The notes: generated by a model from the letters alone, not told the origin. Shown: positions 9,084 through 17,248, counted from the stretch's first letter. The stretch: 26,954 bases of DNA from CAYTOJ01 sp964439415 (GCA_964439415.1 CAYTOJ010000008.1:1-26954), one strand, 5' to 3'. Numbers and translations: made by a program.

Positions 9084-11060
9084 TTAACCATTCAGTTCCG
9101 CCATTTCCAGTTTCCGCAGTTCATCCCGGTATTCTGCGGCTTTTTCAAATTCCATATCGGCGGCGGCCTCCAGCATTTTCCGGCGCAGGGTTTCTATACG
9201 CTGCTCCAGTTGCTTGCCGGATGGTATTATCGGCAGGACATCTATTTTATGGTGATCCCTCTCAAAAACGCTTTCCATGATATTGGTAATATCTTTTCTG
9301 ATGGTCTCCGGCGTGATTCCGTGTTTTGCGTTATAGGCCAGTTGCAGGTCACGGCGGCGGGTGGTCTCGCTTAGCGCACGCTCTAGTGAGCCGGTCATTT
9401 TATCAGCATAAAGAATCACCTTACCATCCACATTGCGGGCAGCACGACCAATAGTTTGGATTAGCGATGTCTCTGAACGCAGAAAGCCTTCCTTGTCAGC
9501 GTCCAGTATAGCAACTAGTGCGCATTCGGGAATATCCAGCCCCTCCCTCAGCAGGTTGATACCCACTAACACATCGAATATCCCCGCCCGCAGGTCATGG
9601 AGTATCTGCACCCGCTCCATCGTATCAATATCTGAATGGAGATAACGCACTTTAAGGCCAACTTCCGTGAGGTATTCGGTTAAATCCTCAGCCATGCGCT
9701 TGGTGAGCGTAGTCACTAATGCCCGGTAGCCCTGTTTTTTGCATTCATGACATTCATTTATCAGGTCATCCACCTGCCCCACCACTGGCCGCACATGGCA
9801 CACCGGGTCTACCAGCCCGGTCGGGCGGATTATCTGCTCAGCCACTATCCCCCCTGCCCTTTGCAACTCCTCCTTTCCGGGAGTTGCGGATACATAGATG
9901 GTATCGGGGCGCATGGCGTCCCACTCCTCAAACTTCAGGGGGCGGTTATCCATGCAGGATGGCAGGCGGAAGCCGTATTCAGTCAGGTTTACTTTGCGCG
10001 ATCTATCACCCTTATACATCGCACCAATCTGCGGCAGGGTCACATGGGATTCATCCATGAACAATAACGCATCCTTCGGCAGGTACTGAAACAGTGTGGG
10101 TGGCGGCTGGCCAGGAGCCTGGCCGGACAAATAGCGGGAGTAGTTTTCTATCCCCTTGCATGATCCAGTCTCCACCATCATTTCAATATCAAAATTCGTG
10201 CGCTGCTCCAGGCGCTGTCGCTCCACCAGCTTGTTTTCACTCTCTAAAACCGCCAGCCTGATTTTTAGATCCTCCTTAATCTGCTTTATCGCTTTCTGCA
10301 AAGTGGGCTTAGGGGTCACGTAGTGGCTGTTGGGGTAGATGATTACTGTATCCAGATTAGCGGTGATTTCACCCGTAAGGGGGTCCAGCTCCAGCAGTTC
10401 GTCTATTTCATCCCCGAACAGGGAGATTCGCCAGGCGGCATCCTCAAAGTGGGATGGAACAACGTCAATAGCATCCCCGCGCACCCGGAATGTGCCACGG
10501 CGAAAATCTATATCATTCCTTGAATACTGCAGCTCCACCAGGCTTTTCAGAAATGACTGACGGTCAATCTGCTCACCTTTTTTCACCACCACCTTCATGC
10601 CGCTGTATAATTCCGGCGAACCTAAACCATAGATGCAGGAGACGGATGCTACCACTACTGCATCCCGCCGTTCCAGCAGGTTGCGCGTGGCTGAGTGGCG
10701 CATACGGTCTATCTGCTCATTAATGGCTGAATCTTTCTCAATATATGTATCAGTTCTGGGAACATAGGCTTCAGGCTGGTAATAATCGTAGTAGGACACA
10801 AAATATTCCACGGCGTTTTCAGGGAAAAAGTCCTTCATTTCCGCATAAAGCTGCGCCGCCAGCGTTTTGTTATGCGCCATGATAATGGCCGGGCGCTGCG
10901 TGCGCTGTATAACTTGTGCCATGGTGAACGTTTTGCCGGAACCGGTGACGCCCAGCAGTACCTGCTCCCGCCGCCTCTGCGATAGCCCCTCTACCAGAGT
11001 CTCAATCGCCTTAGGCTGATCCCCCGCTGGCTGGTATTTACTGGTAAGATTAAATGGCAT
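9084..11060 (-). CDS. uvrB: UvrABC system protein B (excinuclease subunit)
   Basis: UvrB verifies DNA damage delivered by UvrA and recruits UvrC for incision in nucleotide excision repair. The 658-residue length is typical. Walker A reads GVTGSGKT at residues 37-44. The damage-probing beta-hairpin region follows (YYDYYQPEAYVPRTDTYIE, in family-typical form). The helicase motif MDESHVT, the VGINLLREGLD motif and the QTIGRAARN motif are all present. The C-terminal UVR domain (MEFEKAAEYRDELRKLE) that contacts UvrC is complete. The ATG at 11060 begins MPFNLTSKYQPAGDQ, the usual UvrB N-terminus, although no strong ribosome-binding site precedes it. It is divergent from the ABC ATPase gene. No LexA-type operator was recognised upstream. 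Confidence 0.97.
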   Translation of the reverse strand: MPFNLTSKYQPAGDQPKAIETLVEGLSQRRREQVLLGVTGSGKTFTMAQVIQRTQRPAIIMAHNKTLAAQLYAEMKDFFPENAVEYFVSYYDYYQPEAYVPRTDTYIEKDSAINEQIDRMRHSATRNLLERRDAVVVASVSCIYGLGSPELYSGMKVVVKKGEQIDRQSFLKSLVELQYSRNDIDFRRGTFRVRGDAIDVVPSHFEDAAWRISLFGDEIDELLELDPLTGEITANLDTVIIYPNSHYVTPKPTLQKAIKQIKEDLKIRLAVLESENKLVERQRLEQRTNFDIEMMVETGSCKGIENYSRYLSGQAPGQPPPTLFQYLPKDALLFMDESHVTLPQIGAMYKGDRSRKVNLTEYGFRLPSCMDNRPLKFEEWDAMRPDTIYVSATPGKEELQRAGGIVAEQIIRPTGLVDPVCHVRPVVGQVDDLINECHECKKQGYRALVTTLTKRMAEDLTEYLTEVGLKVRYLHSDIDTMERVQILHDLRAGIFDVLVGINLLREGLDIPECALVAILDADKEGFLRSETSLIQTIGRAARNVDGKVILYADKMTGSLERALSETTRRRDLQLAYNAKHGITPETIRKDITNIMESVFERDHHKIDVLPIIPSGKQLEQRIETLRRKMLEAAADMEFEKAAEYRDELRKLEMAELNG

Positions 11061-11191
11061 TTAGCCGCACGGCTTTAGTTACATCCCGCTTATGCGGCTC
11101 AAATGGCCTGCTAATATTTTTGCACATAGTTATTCCGTTCTGAATGCGATGTTAGTATATGATTGGGGCAAAATATGCTAGCTGTGAGTTT

Positions 11192-12127
11192 ATGGAATAC
11201 GCTGTAAAGATTGATAACTTAAAGAAGACCTATCAGCCGAAGAAGGGCAAGGCAGCTAAGGAAGCTTTGCAGGGAATCTCCCTTGCCATTCCCAAAGGCT
11301 CATTTTACGGGCTGCTGGGGCCAAACGGGGCGGGCAAGTCCACCTCCATCAACATCATGGCGGGTTTATGCATAAAATCCGGCGGTAATGTTAGCATATA
11401 CGGCTATGATATTGATGTCCACCCCAGGCAGGCCAAAAGCAGTATCGGCGTTGTGCCGCAGGAGCTTATGGTGGATACCTTCTTCACCGTGCGCGAAGCA
11501 CTGGATTTCCATGCCGGATATTACGGCGTGCCAAAAAATAAGCGCCGCACGGATGAGATTATCAAAGCACTGCACCTGACTGAGCAGGCGGATACCCATT
11601 CCCGCCGCCTCTCAGGTGGTATGAAACGCCGCCTGATGGTGGGTAAAGCTTTGGTGCATAATCCCCCCGTTTTAGTGCTGGATGAGCCAACCGCCGGGGT
11701 GGATGTTGAACTGCGTACCCAGTTGTGGGATTATGTGCGCAGCCTGAACCAGGCGGGAGCAACCGTGCTGCTTACCACGCACTACCTGGAGGAAGCCCAG
11801 GAACTGTGCGACCATATAGCCATAATCAATCATGGCCGGATAGTGGCGAATGACAGCAAACATAACCTGATTCAGAAATTATCACTCAAACGCATTCGTG
11901 TTAAAGCTGAGCATGGTATATCCTCCATCCCCGCTTTTCTCTCCTCCATCGGGCTGGTAAAAACGGATAACGACATGCTGGACTTGGAATACGACGGCGC
12001 AAAACACTGCATTGGTGACGTTCTGCAAGCTATAATACAGTCCGGCATCAGGATTCAGGATTTGCAGATAGAGCAGGCCGACCTGGAGGATGTCTTCCGC
12101 TTCTACACCTCCCACAAATCTTATTAA
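11192..12127 (+). CDS. ABC transporter ATP-binding protein (ABC-2/YadG type)
   Basis: This is the nucleotide-binding subunit of an ABC exporter. From the ATG at 11192 it begins MEYAVKIDNLKKTY; a longer reading from 11159 adds 11 residues, and neither start has a strong ribosome-binding site. Walker A is GPNGAGKS, the signature is LSGGMKRR, Walker B is VLVLDEPTAGVD, and the switch His lies in TTHYLEE. This set is typical of the YadG/CcmA-like group that pairs with an ABC-2 permease. No permease follows. The next gene starts right after the TAA stop and encodes a metallopeptidase. The ATPase may work with a permease encoded elsewhere. The substrate cannot be read from the sequence. Confidence 0.85.
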   Translation: MEYAVKIDNLKKTYQPKKGKAAKEALQGISLAIPKGSFYGLLGPNGAGKSTSINIMAGLCIKSGGNVSIYGYDIDVHPRQAKSSIGVVPQELMVDTFFTVREALDFHAGYYGVPKNKRRTDEIIKALHLTEQADTHSRRLSGGMKRRLMVGKALVHNPPVLVLDEPTAGVDVELRTQLWDYVRSLNQAGATVLLTTHYLEEAQELCDHIAIINHGRIVANDSKHNLIQKLSLKRIRVKAEHGISSIPAFLSSIGLVKTDNDMLDLEYDGAKHCIGDVLQAIIQSGIRIQDLQIEQADLEDVFRFYTSHKSY

Positions 12128-12829
12128 ATGCTGAACAATACCGGAGTGATGGAGGTAGAGGGCGCGGGCGGGTGTTTGAGTATACCATACCGGCGCAGTA
12201 AACGCGCCAGGCGGCTGATTGTAAGGCTCACCCCGGCGCAGGAAATTGAACTGGTAATCCCCCAGAAAGTCACATTAACACATGCGCGGGAATTTCTGCA
12301 GCGCAGCCTGCCATGGATTAATGCCAACATGCCCCGTAAAAAACTGCGCGAGTCTGTTAGGGATGGTATGGAAATATCAGTTCTGGGAAATATCTACAGT
12401 GTCAGGTTAGCCTCCTCCGCTGGTATTACATATCAGAATGAAGGCGAAATCGTAGTTCATGCCAGGCCAGGTAATCATGCCATAAAGCTTAAAGAATTCC
12501 TGGCGATGCAGTTGCAGCAGCAAGCCAGGGAGATTGCCCTGGTTAAAGCAGCCCATTTAAACAAAAGTTTCAGCCGTATCATAGTGCGGGATGTAAAAGG
12601 CTACTGGGGTAGCTGTTCACCATCAGGCGCACTGACATTCGCATTTCAACTGGTTTTTGCCCCTTTATGGATTCTGGATTACATAGTAGCGCACGAGGTG
12701 GCACACCTGATTGAAAAAGGGCACAACCGCGCATTCTGGAATCTCACTAGTCAGCTATGCCCTGATGTAAAACTGGCTCGCGCATGGCTGAGAAAACACG
12801 GGCACGAGTTGAATATTTACGAGATTTAG
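12128..12829 (+). CDS. YgjP-type M48-like metallopeptidase (DUF45)
   Basis: This 233-residue protein of the YgjP/DUF45 family is a cytosolic zinc-dependent hydrolase-like protein of unclear role. The conserved core is complete: KGYWGSCSPSG, then VAHEVAHL with His189, Glu190 and His193, and the third ligand in EKGHNRAFW (His199). The first ATG at 12128 is adjacent to the stop of the ABC ATPase gene, so the two are probably co-transcribed. An alternative ATG at 12149 is only two bases after GGAG and is less likely. It has no signal peptide. Its last four bases overlap the end of the convergent csgG gene. Confidence 0.85.
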   Translation: MLNNTGVMEVEGAGGCLSIPYRRSKRARRLIVRLTPAQEIELVIPQKVTLTHAREFLQRSLPWINANMPRKKLRESVRDGMEISVLGNIYSVRLASSAGITYQNEGEIVVHARPGNHAIKLKEFLAMQLQQQAREIALVKAAHLNKSFSRIIVRDVKGYWGSCSPSGALTFAFQLVFAPLWILDYIVAHEVAHLIEKGHNRAFWNLTSQLCPDVKLARAWLRKHGHELNIYEI

Positions 12830-13905
12830 GCAGGATTATCAGGTGGGCGGCGGCGTGGTTCCTGAATCATTTCAGGTTTTTTCGAGAAGAATGAGCCGAA
12901 AAATCCGCTGCTTTCCTGGCTGGACTGGTAAGGCTGTGCTTGCGGAGCAACCGGGATTGGTGCGCCCGGCATAACCGTCTGCCCGCCTGGATTCTGCGCC
13001 GGGGAGAAACGCATACCCTGGCTTGGAATGGCGGTTTGAAGTGTTGCATTCACACCGTCCCGCTTTCTCAGGTAATCGGATAACAAAGTGGTTTGCGCGC
13101 CATAATTCTGCAGGTTCCAGAATCCTTTTTCAATGCCTTCCATAACCAATGCATACACGGCCAGTTCTATCGCCTGGCGGACTGCCATTTGCGGCGGTTC
13201 GTTCACGGTGAAGCCGGTTTCACCGTCAAATATTTTATCATAAGCCACGTATTTATAAATTCCGGCATTTACTGCGTAGGAACATATGCTTTTCTCAGTT
13301 GATACCGCCGCCAGTATCTCGCCTGTTTTTGTGCTGATCATGCGTAGCGATACTGTTACAGCATCGCACCTGTATTTGGTATCACCGCCGATGCCAAGAT
13401 ACCGCGCCCCTGCCCCGCCTGTAAGCAGGTTGCTGTCATACGCCACTATGCCGCCTTCCAGCATGATTCCGGCGTAAAGCAGGGGGCCGACATCGTTATT
13501 ACCATCCGGCTGATATTTATCCCGCATCATGCGGATTATGTTACGTTCCTGAATCAGATTGTTCAGCCCCTGCCGCTCAATCACCGTGAAGAACGACTGC
13601 TTCGATGTGTCAAGCAGAGCTTTGGTGAGAATAAGCAGCGCGCCTTGCGTCACCGCTTTTGAATACTCAGGGAAATTATCGGCTGAAGGTTTGTTCTGCC
13701 CGGTCTGATCGCTGAAATTGTAAATTGTTACGGCTACTTTCTCAGCAGGCGGCGGCAGGCTTTGCAGTGCCATCTGTGAGTTTGTAACCTTGGATATAAC
13801 CGGCTCCTCGGAAATCTTTGCGCTCGCCATACGGCTCAAATCACCGCAGGAGCATAATGACAGCGCAAGGAAACTATGCGCTATTATATGCGCTGAAATC
13901 CTCAT
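12826..13905 (-). CDS. csgG: Curli secretion channel lipoprotein CsgG, with C-terminal extension
   Basis: CsgG forms the nonameric outer-membrane pore that exports curli amyloid subunits. The 359-residue protein has a lipoprotein signal peptide with the likely lipidated Cys20 (SLCSC). It matches E. coli CsgG along its length: VAVTIYNFSDQTGQNKPS, FTVIERQGLNNLIQERNIIR, GGAGARYLGIGGDTKY and EKGFWNLQN (segments in family-typical form). In the constriction loop, the Asn-Phe pair of E. coli (N55-F56) is kept as NF, but the Tyr51 position appears replaced. After the CsgG core there is about 80 extra residues rich in Pro and Gln, absent from E. coli CsgG. csgF precedes it with a one-base stop/start overlap (TGATG). 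No csgA, csgB or csgE is visible in the window. Confidence 0.92.
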   Translation of the reverse strand: MRISAHIIAHSFLALSLCSCGDLSRMASAKISEEPVISKVTNSQMALQSLPPPAEKVAVTIYNFSDQTGQNKPSADNFPEYSKAVTQGALLILTKALLDTSKQSFFTVIERQGLNNLIQERNIIRMMRDKYQPDGNNDVGPLLYAGIMLEGGIVAYDSNLLTGGAGARYLGIGGDTKYRCDAVTVSLRMISTKTGEILAAVSTEKSICSYAVNAGIYKYVAYDKIFDGETGFTVNEPPQMAVRQAIELAVYALVMEGIEKGFWNLQNYGAQTTLLSDYLRKRDGVNATLQTAIPSQGMRFSPAQNPGGQTVMPGAPIPVAPQAQPYQSSQESSGFFGSFFSKKPEMIQEPRRRPPDNPA

Positions 13906-14318
13906 CAGAAAGTCCCCGCTGGAACTTCAACTGTGGTGCTGCCGCCAGTGGTTTTATCCAATATAGTCACAACAACTGTAGCACCACGGCGCTGGAAATC
14001 TATTTTAGATTCCCCTAAATCAAAGCTGCCTGATTCTCTCGCATTCTCGCCATATATTGCGTCAGCAATGCGGGATGATACCCGGCTTAAAATGCTGTTA
14101 GTGATTGAACGGGCAAAATCCGCTGAAGTATTTGTAGGCGGTGTTGGAGCTTTAAAACCACGCTGTGCCTGGGCTTCACTCATTAATGTACTGCCGTTGA
14201 ACGGGCTGCCACCAAATGCCGGATGTGTCGGCTGGTAGCGCATCTCACTTGCGGCTAAGCTTTGCGGTATAATCGCCAGGCAAGTTGCTAAACTCAAAAA
14301 TATGTTTCTATAAAACAT
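13905..14318 (-). CDS. csgF: Curli assembly/transport component CsgF
   Basis: CsgF sits in the CsgG pore and holds the nucleator at the cell surface. This 137-residue protein has a signal peptide (residues 1-22, ending SLA). The mature N-terminus reads MRYQPTHPAFGGSPFNG, matching the E. coli CsgF segment that inserts into the CsgG channel (FRNPNFGGNPNNG). It continues with the shared SEAQAQ and ends with a beta-rich VVVTILDKTTGGSTTVEVP that parallels the CsgF C-terminus. The start has AAGGA seven bases upstream. It is the first gene of a csgF-csgG pair, with a likely promoter containing TATTAT near 14360 and tandem TTAA half-sites over the -35 position. It diverges from mutM. Confidence 0.9.
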   Translation of the reverse strand: MFYRNIFLSLATCLAIIPQSLAASEMRYQPTHPAFGGSPFNGSTLMSEAQAQRGFKAPTPPTNTSADFARSITNSILSRVSSRIADAIYGENARESGSFDLGESKIDFQRRGATVVVTILDKTTGGSTTVEVPAGTF

Positions 14319-14377
14319 CTTGCATTCCTTTTTTATATCAGACCTCGCCCAAGCCTAAATAATAACAGGAATTTACT

Positions 14378-14402
14378 TTAATTTTAGTTAATTATGATTA
14401 AC
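14378..14402 (-). promoter_or_regulatory. Three TTAA half-sites at exact 10-bp steps upstream of csgF
   Basis: TTAA begins at 14378, 14388 and 14398. The right-hand part is also a perfect inverted repeat, GTTAAT-TATG-ATTAAC. The array is 60 bp upstream of the csgF start and would overlap its -35 region. One-helical-turn tandem half-sites are the usual target shape for OmpR-family regulators, a group that includes CtrA. The link to any particular regulator is inference. Confidence 0.4.
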
Positions 14403-14520
14403 TGTATTTTTTCATGAGTGCCTTACTCCAATGAAAATAAGGGAAAAGTACTTCAGTTAATGTGCTGGAATGTTATTTTTGTGTTAAGGGGAAGCGCATC
14501 AATAAGAATAGAGAGTACTG

Positions 14521-15348
14521 ATGCCTGAATTGCCAGAGGTGGAGACTATTTGCAGGGGGCTTGCTTTAAGCGCAGCAGGTGCTGAGATTACCGGCGTGCG
14601 GCTGAGTAATTTGCGCCTGCGTAGAGATTATCCTGATAGTTTTGCGGAAAGAATAGTTGGCAAGAAAATCACCTCTATCAGTAGAAGAGCCAAGTATGTG
14701 ATAGTGCACTTGAATAATGGCAGTCCGATACTGATATTCCATTTAGGTATGAGCGGGAAGCTTCTGCTACGAAGTCCGGAGGCTGTAAGCAGTAAGCATG
14801 ACCATGTTATATTAACGCTGAATAATGGGATAGAGCTGGCACTGAATGATCCCAGGCGGTTCGGCATGGTGGCGCTTTTTAACAGCGAGCAGGAAATGCT
14901 GGCGGATGCGGCGTTTAGTAATCTCGGCCTGGAGCCTTTTGACAAGAAATTCACTGCGGCAGTACTCCATACGGAGTTAAAGAAAAGGAAAACTGCGGTT
15001 AAAGTAGCATTGATGGATCAGGCTATGGTGGTGGGTGTGGGTAATATATACGCCAGTGAGGCTTTGTACCGCTGCCGCATACACCCCAGTCGCCCTGCAA
15101 ACTCCATAGATGGCTCTGAGTCAGAAAAAATATTAAAGGCTGTAAGGGATGTGCTGCGGGAGGCCATAGAATCAGGCGGATCCACGCTGAGGGACTATGC
15201 AAATGCCAATGGTGAAACCGGATATTTCCAGCATAACTTCGCTGTATATGGCCGTGGCGGCAAACCCTGCCGGACTTGTGGAGCAGACATTATGATGATG
15301 CGCATGGGCGGGCGCTCCACATTTTACTGTATAAGTTGCCAAAATTAA
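14521..15348 (+). CDS. mutM: Formamidopyrimidine-DNA glycosylase MutM (Fpg)
   Basis: MutM removes 8-oxoguanine and other oxidised purines and nicks the site, in base excision repair. The 275-residue protein starts MPELPEVETICRGL; after removal of Met, the catalytic Pro and Glu are in place. HLGMSGKLL carries the conserved Lys. VGVGNIYASEALYR matches the helix-two-turn-helix region. The C-terminal zinc finger is C-x2-C-x16-C-x2-C (CRTC and CISC). The ATG at 14521 follows a weak AGAGAG. It diverges from csgF across 202 bp and is convergent with ctrA, from which a strong terminator separates it. Confidence 0.96.
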   Translation: MPELPEVETICRGLALSAAGAEITGVRLSNLRLRRDYPDSFAERIVGKKITSISRRAKYVIVHLNNGSPILIFHLGMSGKLLLRSPEAVSSKHDHVILTLNNGIELALNDPRRFGMVALFNSEQEMLADAAFSNLGLEPFDKKFTAAVLHTELKKRKTAVKVALMDQAMVVGVGNIYASEALYRCRIHPSRPANSIDGSESEKILKAVRDVLREAIESGGSTLRDYANANGETGYFQHNFAVYGRGGKPCRTCGADIMMMRMGGRSTFYCISCQN

Positions 15349-15380
15349 GCTTCTTTGCTCACCGTCAAGCGATCATGTGT

Positions 15381-15410
15381 AAAAAAAAGGGTAGAGCGCA
15401 AACTCTACCC
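15381..15410 (-). terminator. Rho-independent terminator of ctrA
   Basis: Perfect 8-bp stem GGGTAGAG/CTCTACCC (15389-15410) with a six-base loop. On the minus strand it is followed by eight T residues. It lies 28 bp downstream of the ctrA stop codon. Confidence 0.9.
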
Positions 15411-15437
15411 ATATAAACAACTACAGATATTAATTTA

Positions 15438-16154
15438 TCAGGCTTCAACCATTTCTTTTTCTTTATCGTCCAGTGGTACTGGTTGATCTTTAAGCACGTA
15501 GCCGCGCCCCCAGACCGTTTCAATATAGTTCTCACCACCGGCAGCCTGTTGCAGTTTTTTACGCAGTTTGCAGATGAACACGTCAATTATCTTAAGCTCA
15601 GGCTCATCAATGCCGCCATATAAATGGTTAAGGAACATCTCCTTAGTCAGAGTTGTGCCCTTACGGAGCGATAAAAGCTCAAGTATCGCATATTCCTTAC
15701 TGGTAAGGTGGATGGTTTTACCATCAATCTCCACCGTGCGGGTATCCAGGTTAACTGAAAGTTTCCCGGTACGGATAATAGATTCAGCATGACCCTTGGA
15801 ACGACGGACAATTGCTTGAATGCGCGCTATTAACTCACCTTTATTAAATGGTTTGGTAAGGAAATCATCAGCGCCGTAACCCAGACCCTTAATCTTCTGA
15901 TCTGGCCCTGCTAGACCGGAGAGAATAAGTATCGGGGTTTTAACTTTTGCCGCACGCAACCTGCGCAGCACCTCATATCCATCAATATCAGGCAGCATTA
16001 AATCAAGAATTATAATATCATAGTCGTAGATTTTGCCTATTTCCAGGCCTTCTTCCCCTAAGGACGTGGTATCGCAAATGATACCCTCCGACGCAAGCGA
16101 AAGCTCAATCGCTTTGGCAGTGGACGGATCGTCTTCAACAAGCAGAACTCTCAT
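15438..16154 (-). CDS. ctrA: Cell-cycle response regulator CtrA
   Basis: CtrA is the master cell-cycle transcription factor of alphaproteobacteria, activated by phosphorelay. From the ATG at 16154 (GGAG seven bases upstream) it has 238 residues, beginning MRVLLVEDDPSTAKAIE. The receiver domain has acidic residues at 8-9, the phospho-acceptor Asp51 in LDLMLPD at the same number as in Caulobacter, and Lys in LTKPF. The winged-helix domain ends VFICKLRKKL and VWGRGYVL, as in other CtrA proteins. A longer reading adds 13 upstream residues and is unlikely. The C-terminus is MVEA rather than the Ala-Ala end that ClpXP reads in Caulobacter CtrA. A 244-bp AT-rich region separates it from panB upstream. 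Confidence 0.95.
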   Translation of the reverse strand: MRVLLVEDDPSTAKAIELSLASEGIICDTTSLGEEGLEIGKIYDYDIIILDLMLPDIDGYEVLRRLRAAKVKTPILILSGLAGPDQKIKGLGYGADDFLTKPFNKGELIARIQAIVRRSKGHAESIIRTGKLSVNLDTRTVEIDGKTIHLTSKEYAILELLSLRKGTTLTKEMFLNHLYGGIDEPELKIIDVFICKLRKKLQQAAGGENYIETVWGRGYVLKDQPVPLDDKEKEMVEA

Positions 16155-16398
16155 GTAACTCTCCTTAATGACGGGCTGAATGCGATTAATCAACCCAGCG
16201 TTAATAGTTTAATCAATATAATAAATTAATAATAAACACCACTAAATTGTTAATAAGTTTATATTACTAGTCTACATTAAAAGATATTAATCCACAGGAT
16301 TTGCGCTATAAATCAGTTATATGTTGCGCAAAAAGCTCATATATTAATTTGTGGCAACTTGTGCGGCGCAATAAAGAATTAACAATTAGAATTATTAC
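16155..16398 (-). promoter_or_regulatory. AT-rich ctrA upstream region with TTAA-N6-TTAA
   Basis: This 244-bp AT-rich stretch between panB and ctrA has seven TTAA tetramers. One pair, at 16277-16280 and 16287-16290, has the same 10-bp step found upstream of csgF and the LamG gene. It lies about 125 bp upstream of the ctrA start and would suit autoregulation, which is known for CtrA in Caulobacter. Near-matches to DnaA boxes (AATCCACA and TTTGTGG) are too weak to call an origin. Confidence 0.4.
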
Positions 16399-17193
16399 TT
16401 AATAACAATGTTCCGGGGTGGGGAATTTTCTGCTGCGCACTTCCCCGGCATAATCAGCTACTGCCTTTTCAACCAATTCATAAAGATTGGCATATTTCTT
16501 GACAAATCTGGCGGGGGATTGGGTTAGCCCCAGTATATCGTCAATCACCAGCACCTGGCCATCACAATCAGGTGAAGCGCCGATGCCGATACATGGTATG
16601 CGTGAGCTGGTAATAACAGCGTTGGAGACATCAGTTTTCAAAGCCTCCAGCAGAAGTGAAAAAGCGCCTGCTGATTCATGCGCGGCGGCATCCTGCATTA
16701 TTCTGCCTGACTCCGACTCTGTCCGCCCCTGGTAGCGGTAGCCGCCAATGGAATTAACATGCTGAGGCATAAGGCCAATATGTGCCATTACGGGTATGCC
16801 GCGCTGGGCTAAAAACTGCGTTGTTTCTGCCATCTCTGCGCCGCCTTCCAGTTTTACCGCTGCGGCTCCAGTCTCAATCAGCACTCTCGCACAATTATGG
16901 TAGGCTTGGGCTGGAGATTCCTGATAAGTGCCAAAAGGCATGTCAACCACCACCAGTGCTTTTTGTGATACGCGCATCACGGCTTTCGTATGCTCTATCA
17001 TCATCTCCAATGTGACGCCTATGGTGCTATCCAGGCCATAAATCACCATTCCAAGGGAATCCCCAACCAGGATAATATCAGCGTATTTATCGACAATATA
17101 TGCCATGGGCGCTGTATAAGCAGTCAGCATAACAATAGGCTGCTGGCCTTTCCGGCTCATTATATCGCGTACTGTGAGGCGTTTTTCTTTCAT
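16399..17193 (-). CDS. panB: 3-methyl-2-oxobutanoate hydroxymethyltransferase PanB
   Basis: PanB makes ketopantoate from 2-oxoisovalerate and methylene-tetrahydrofolate, the first committed step of pantothenate synthesis. The preferred ATG at 17193 gives 264 residues, the usual size, starting MKEKRLTVRDI. AGGGG lies five bases before it. Conserved metal and substrate residues are visible in LVGDSLGM, VVVDMPFG, AVKLEGG and LLLEAL. Longer readings from 17337 or an in-frame ATG at 17235 add sequence unlike PanB, and the latter has no ribosome-binding site. panC is not adjacent. The ribosome-binding site is in a strong stem described separately. Confidence 0.94.
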   Translation of the reverse strand: MKEKRLTVRDIMSRKGQQPIVMLTAYTAPMAYIVDKYADIILVGDSLGMVIYGLDSTIGVTLEMMIEHTKAVMRVSQKALVVVDMPFGTYQESPAQAYHNCARVLIETGAAAVKLEGGAEMAETTQFLAQRGIPVMAHIGLMPQHVNSIGGYRYQGRTESESGRIMQDAAAHESAGAFSLLLEALKTDVSNAVITSSRIPCIGIGASPDCDGQVLVIDDILGLTQSPARFVKKYANLYELVEKAVADYAGEVRSRKFPTPEHCY

Positions 17194-17248
17194 ATATACC
17201 CCTATCGTCTGAAGAGTGTGGTTTAATGATGTCATTTCAGGGGTATAT
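17194..17248 (-). promoter_or_regulatory. Leader hairpin that buries the panB ribosome-binding site
   Basis: On the minus strand, ATATACCCCT (17248-17239) pairs perfectly over 10 bp with AGGGGTATAT (17203-17194), which ends right at the panB ATG. The AGGGG ribosome-binding site and spacer are thus fully paired. The 35-base loop contains a second in-frame ATG. This may be a translational control element; the fold is read from sequence and not calculated. Confidence 0.5.

Noticed and set aside
9719..10067. Overlapping plus-strand frames inside uvrB
   Set aside because: Both lie opposite conserved UvrB sequence and show no domain or ribosome-binding site.
16155..16398. Possible replication origin next to ctrA, with AT-rich DNA and DnaA-box-like words
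   Set aside because: Only partial matches to the DnaA box were seen, with no cluster and no typical origin neighbours.
17193..17210. TATACC-N-CTATCG near the panB start resembles the arm of the uvrB hairpin at 9047
   Set aside because: The match is about 12 bases and the rest of the structures differ, so it is likely chance.
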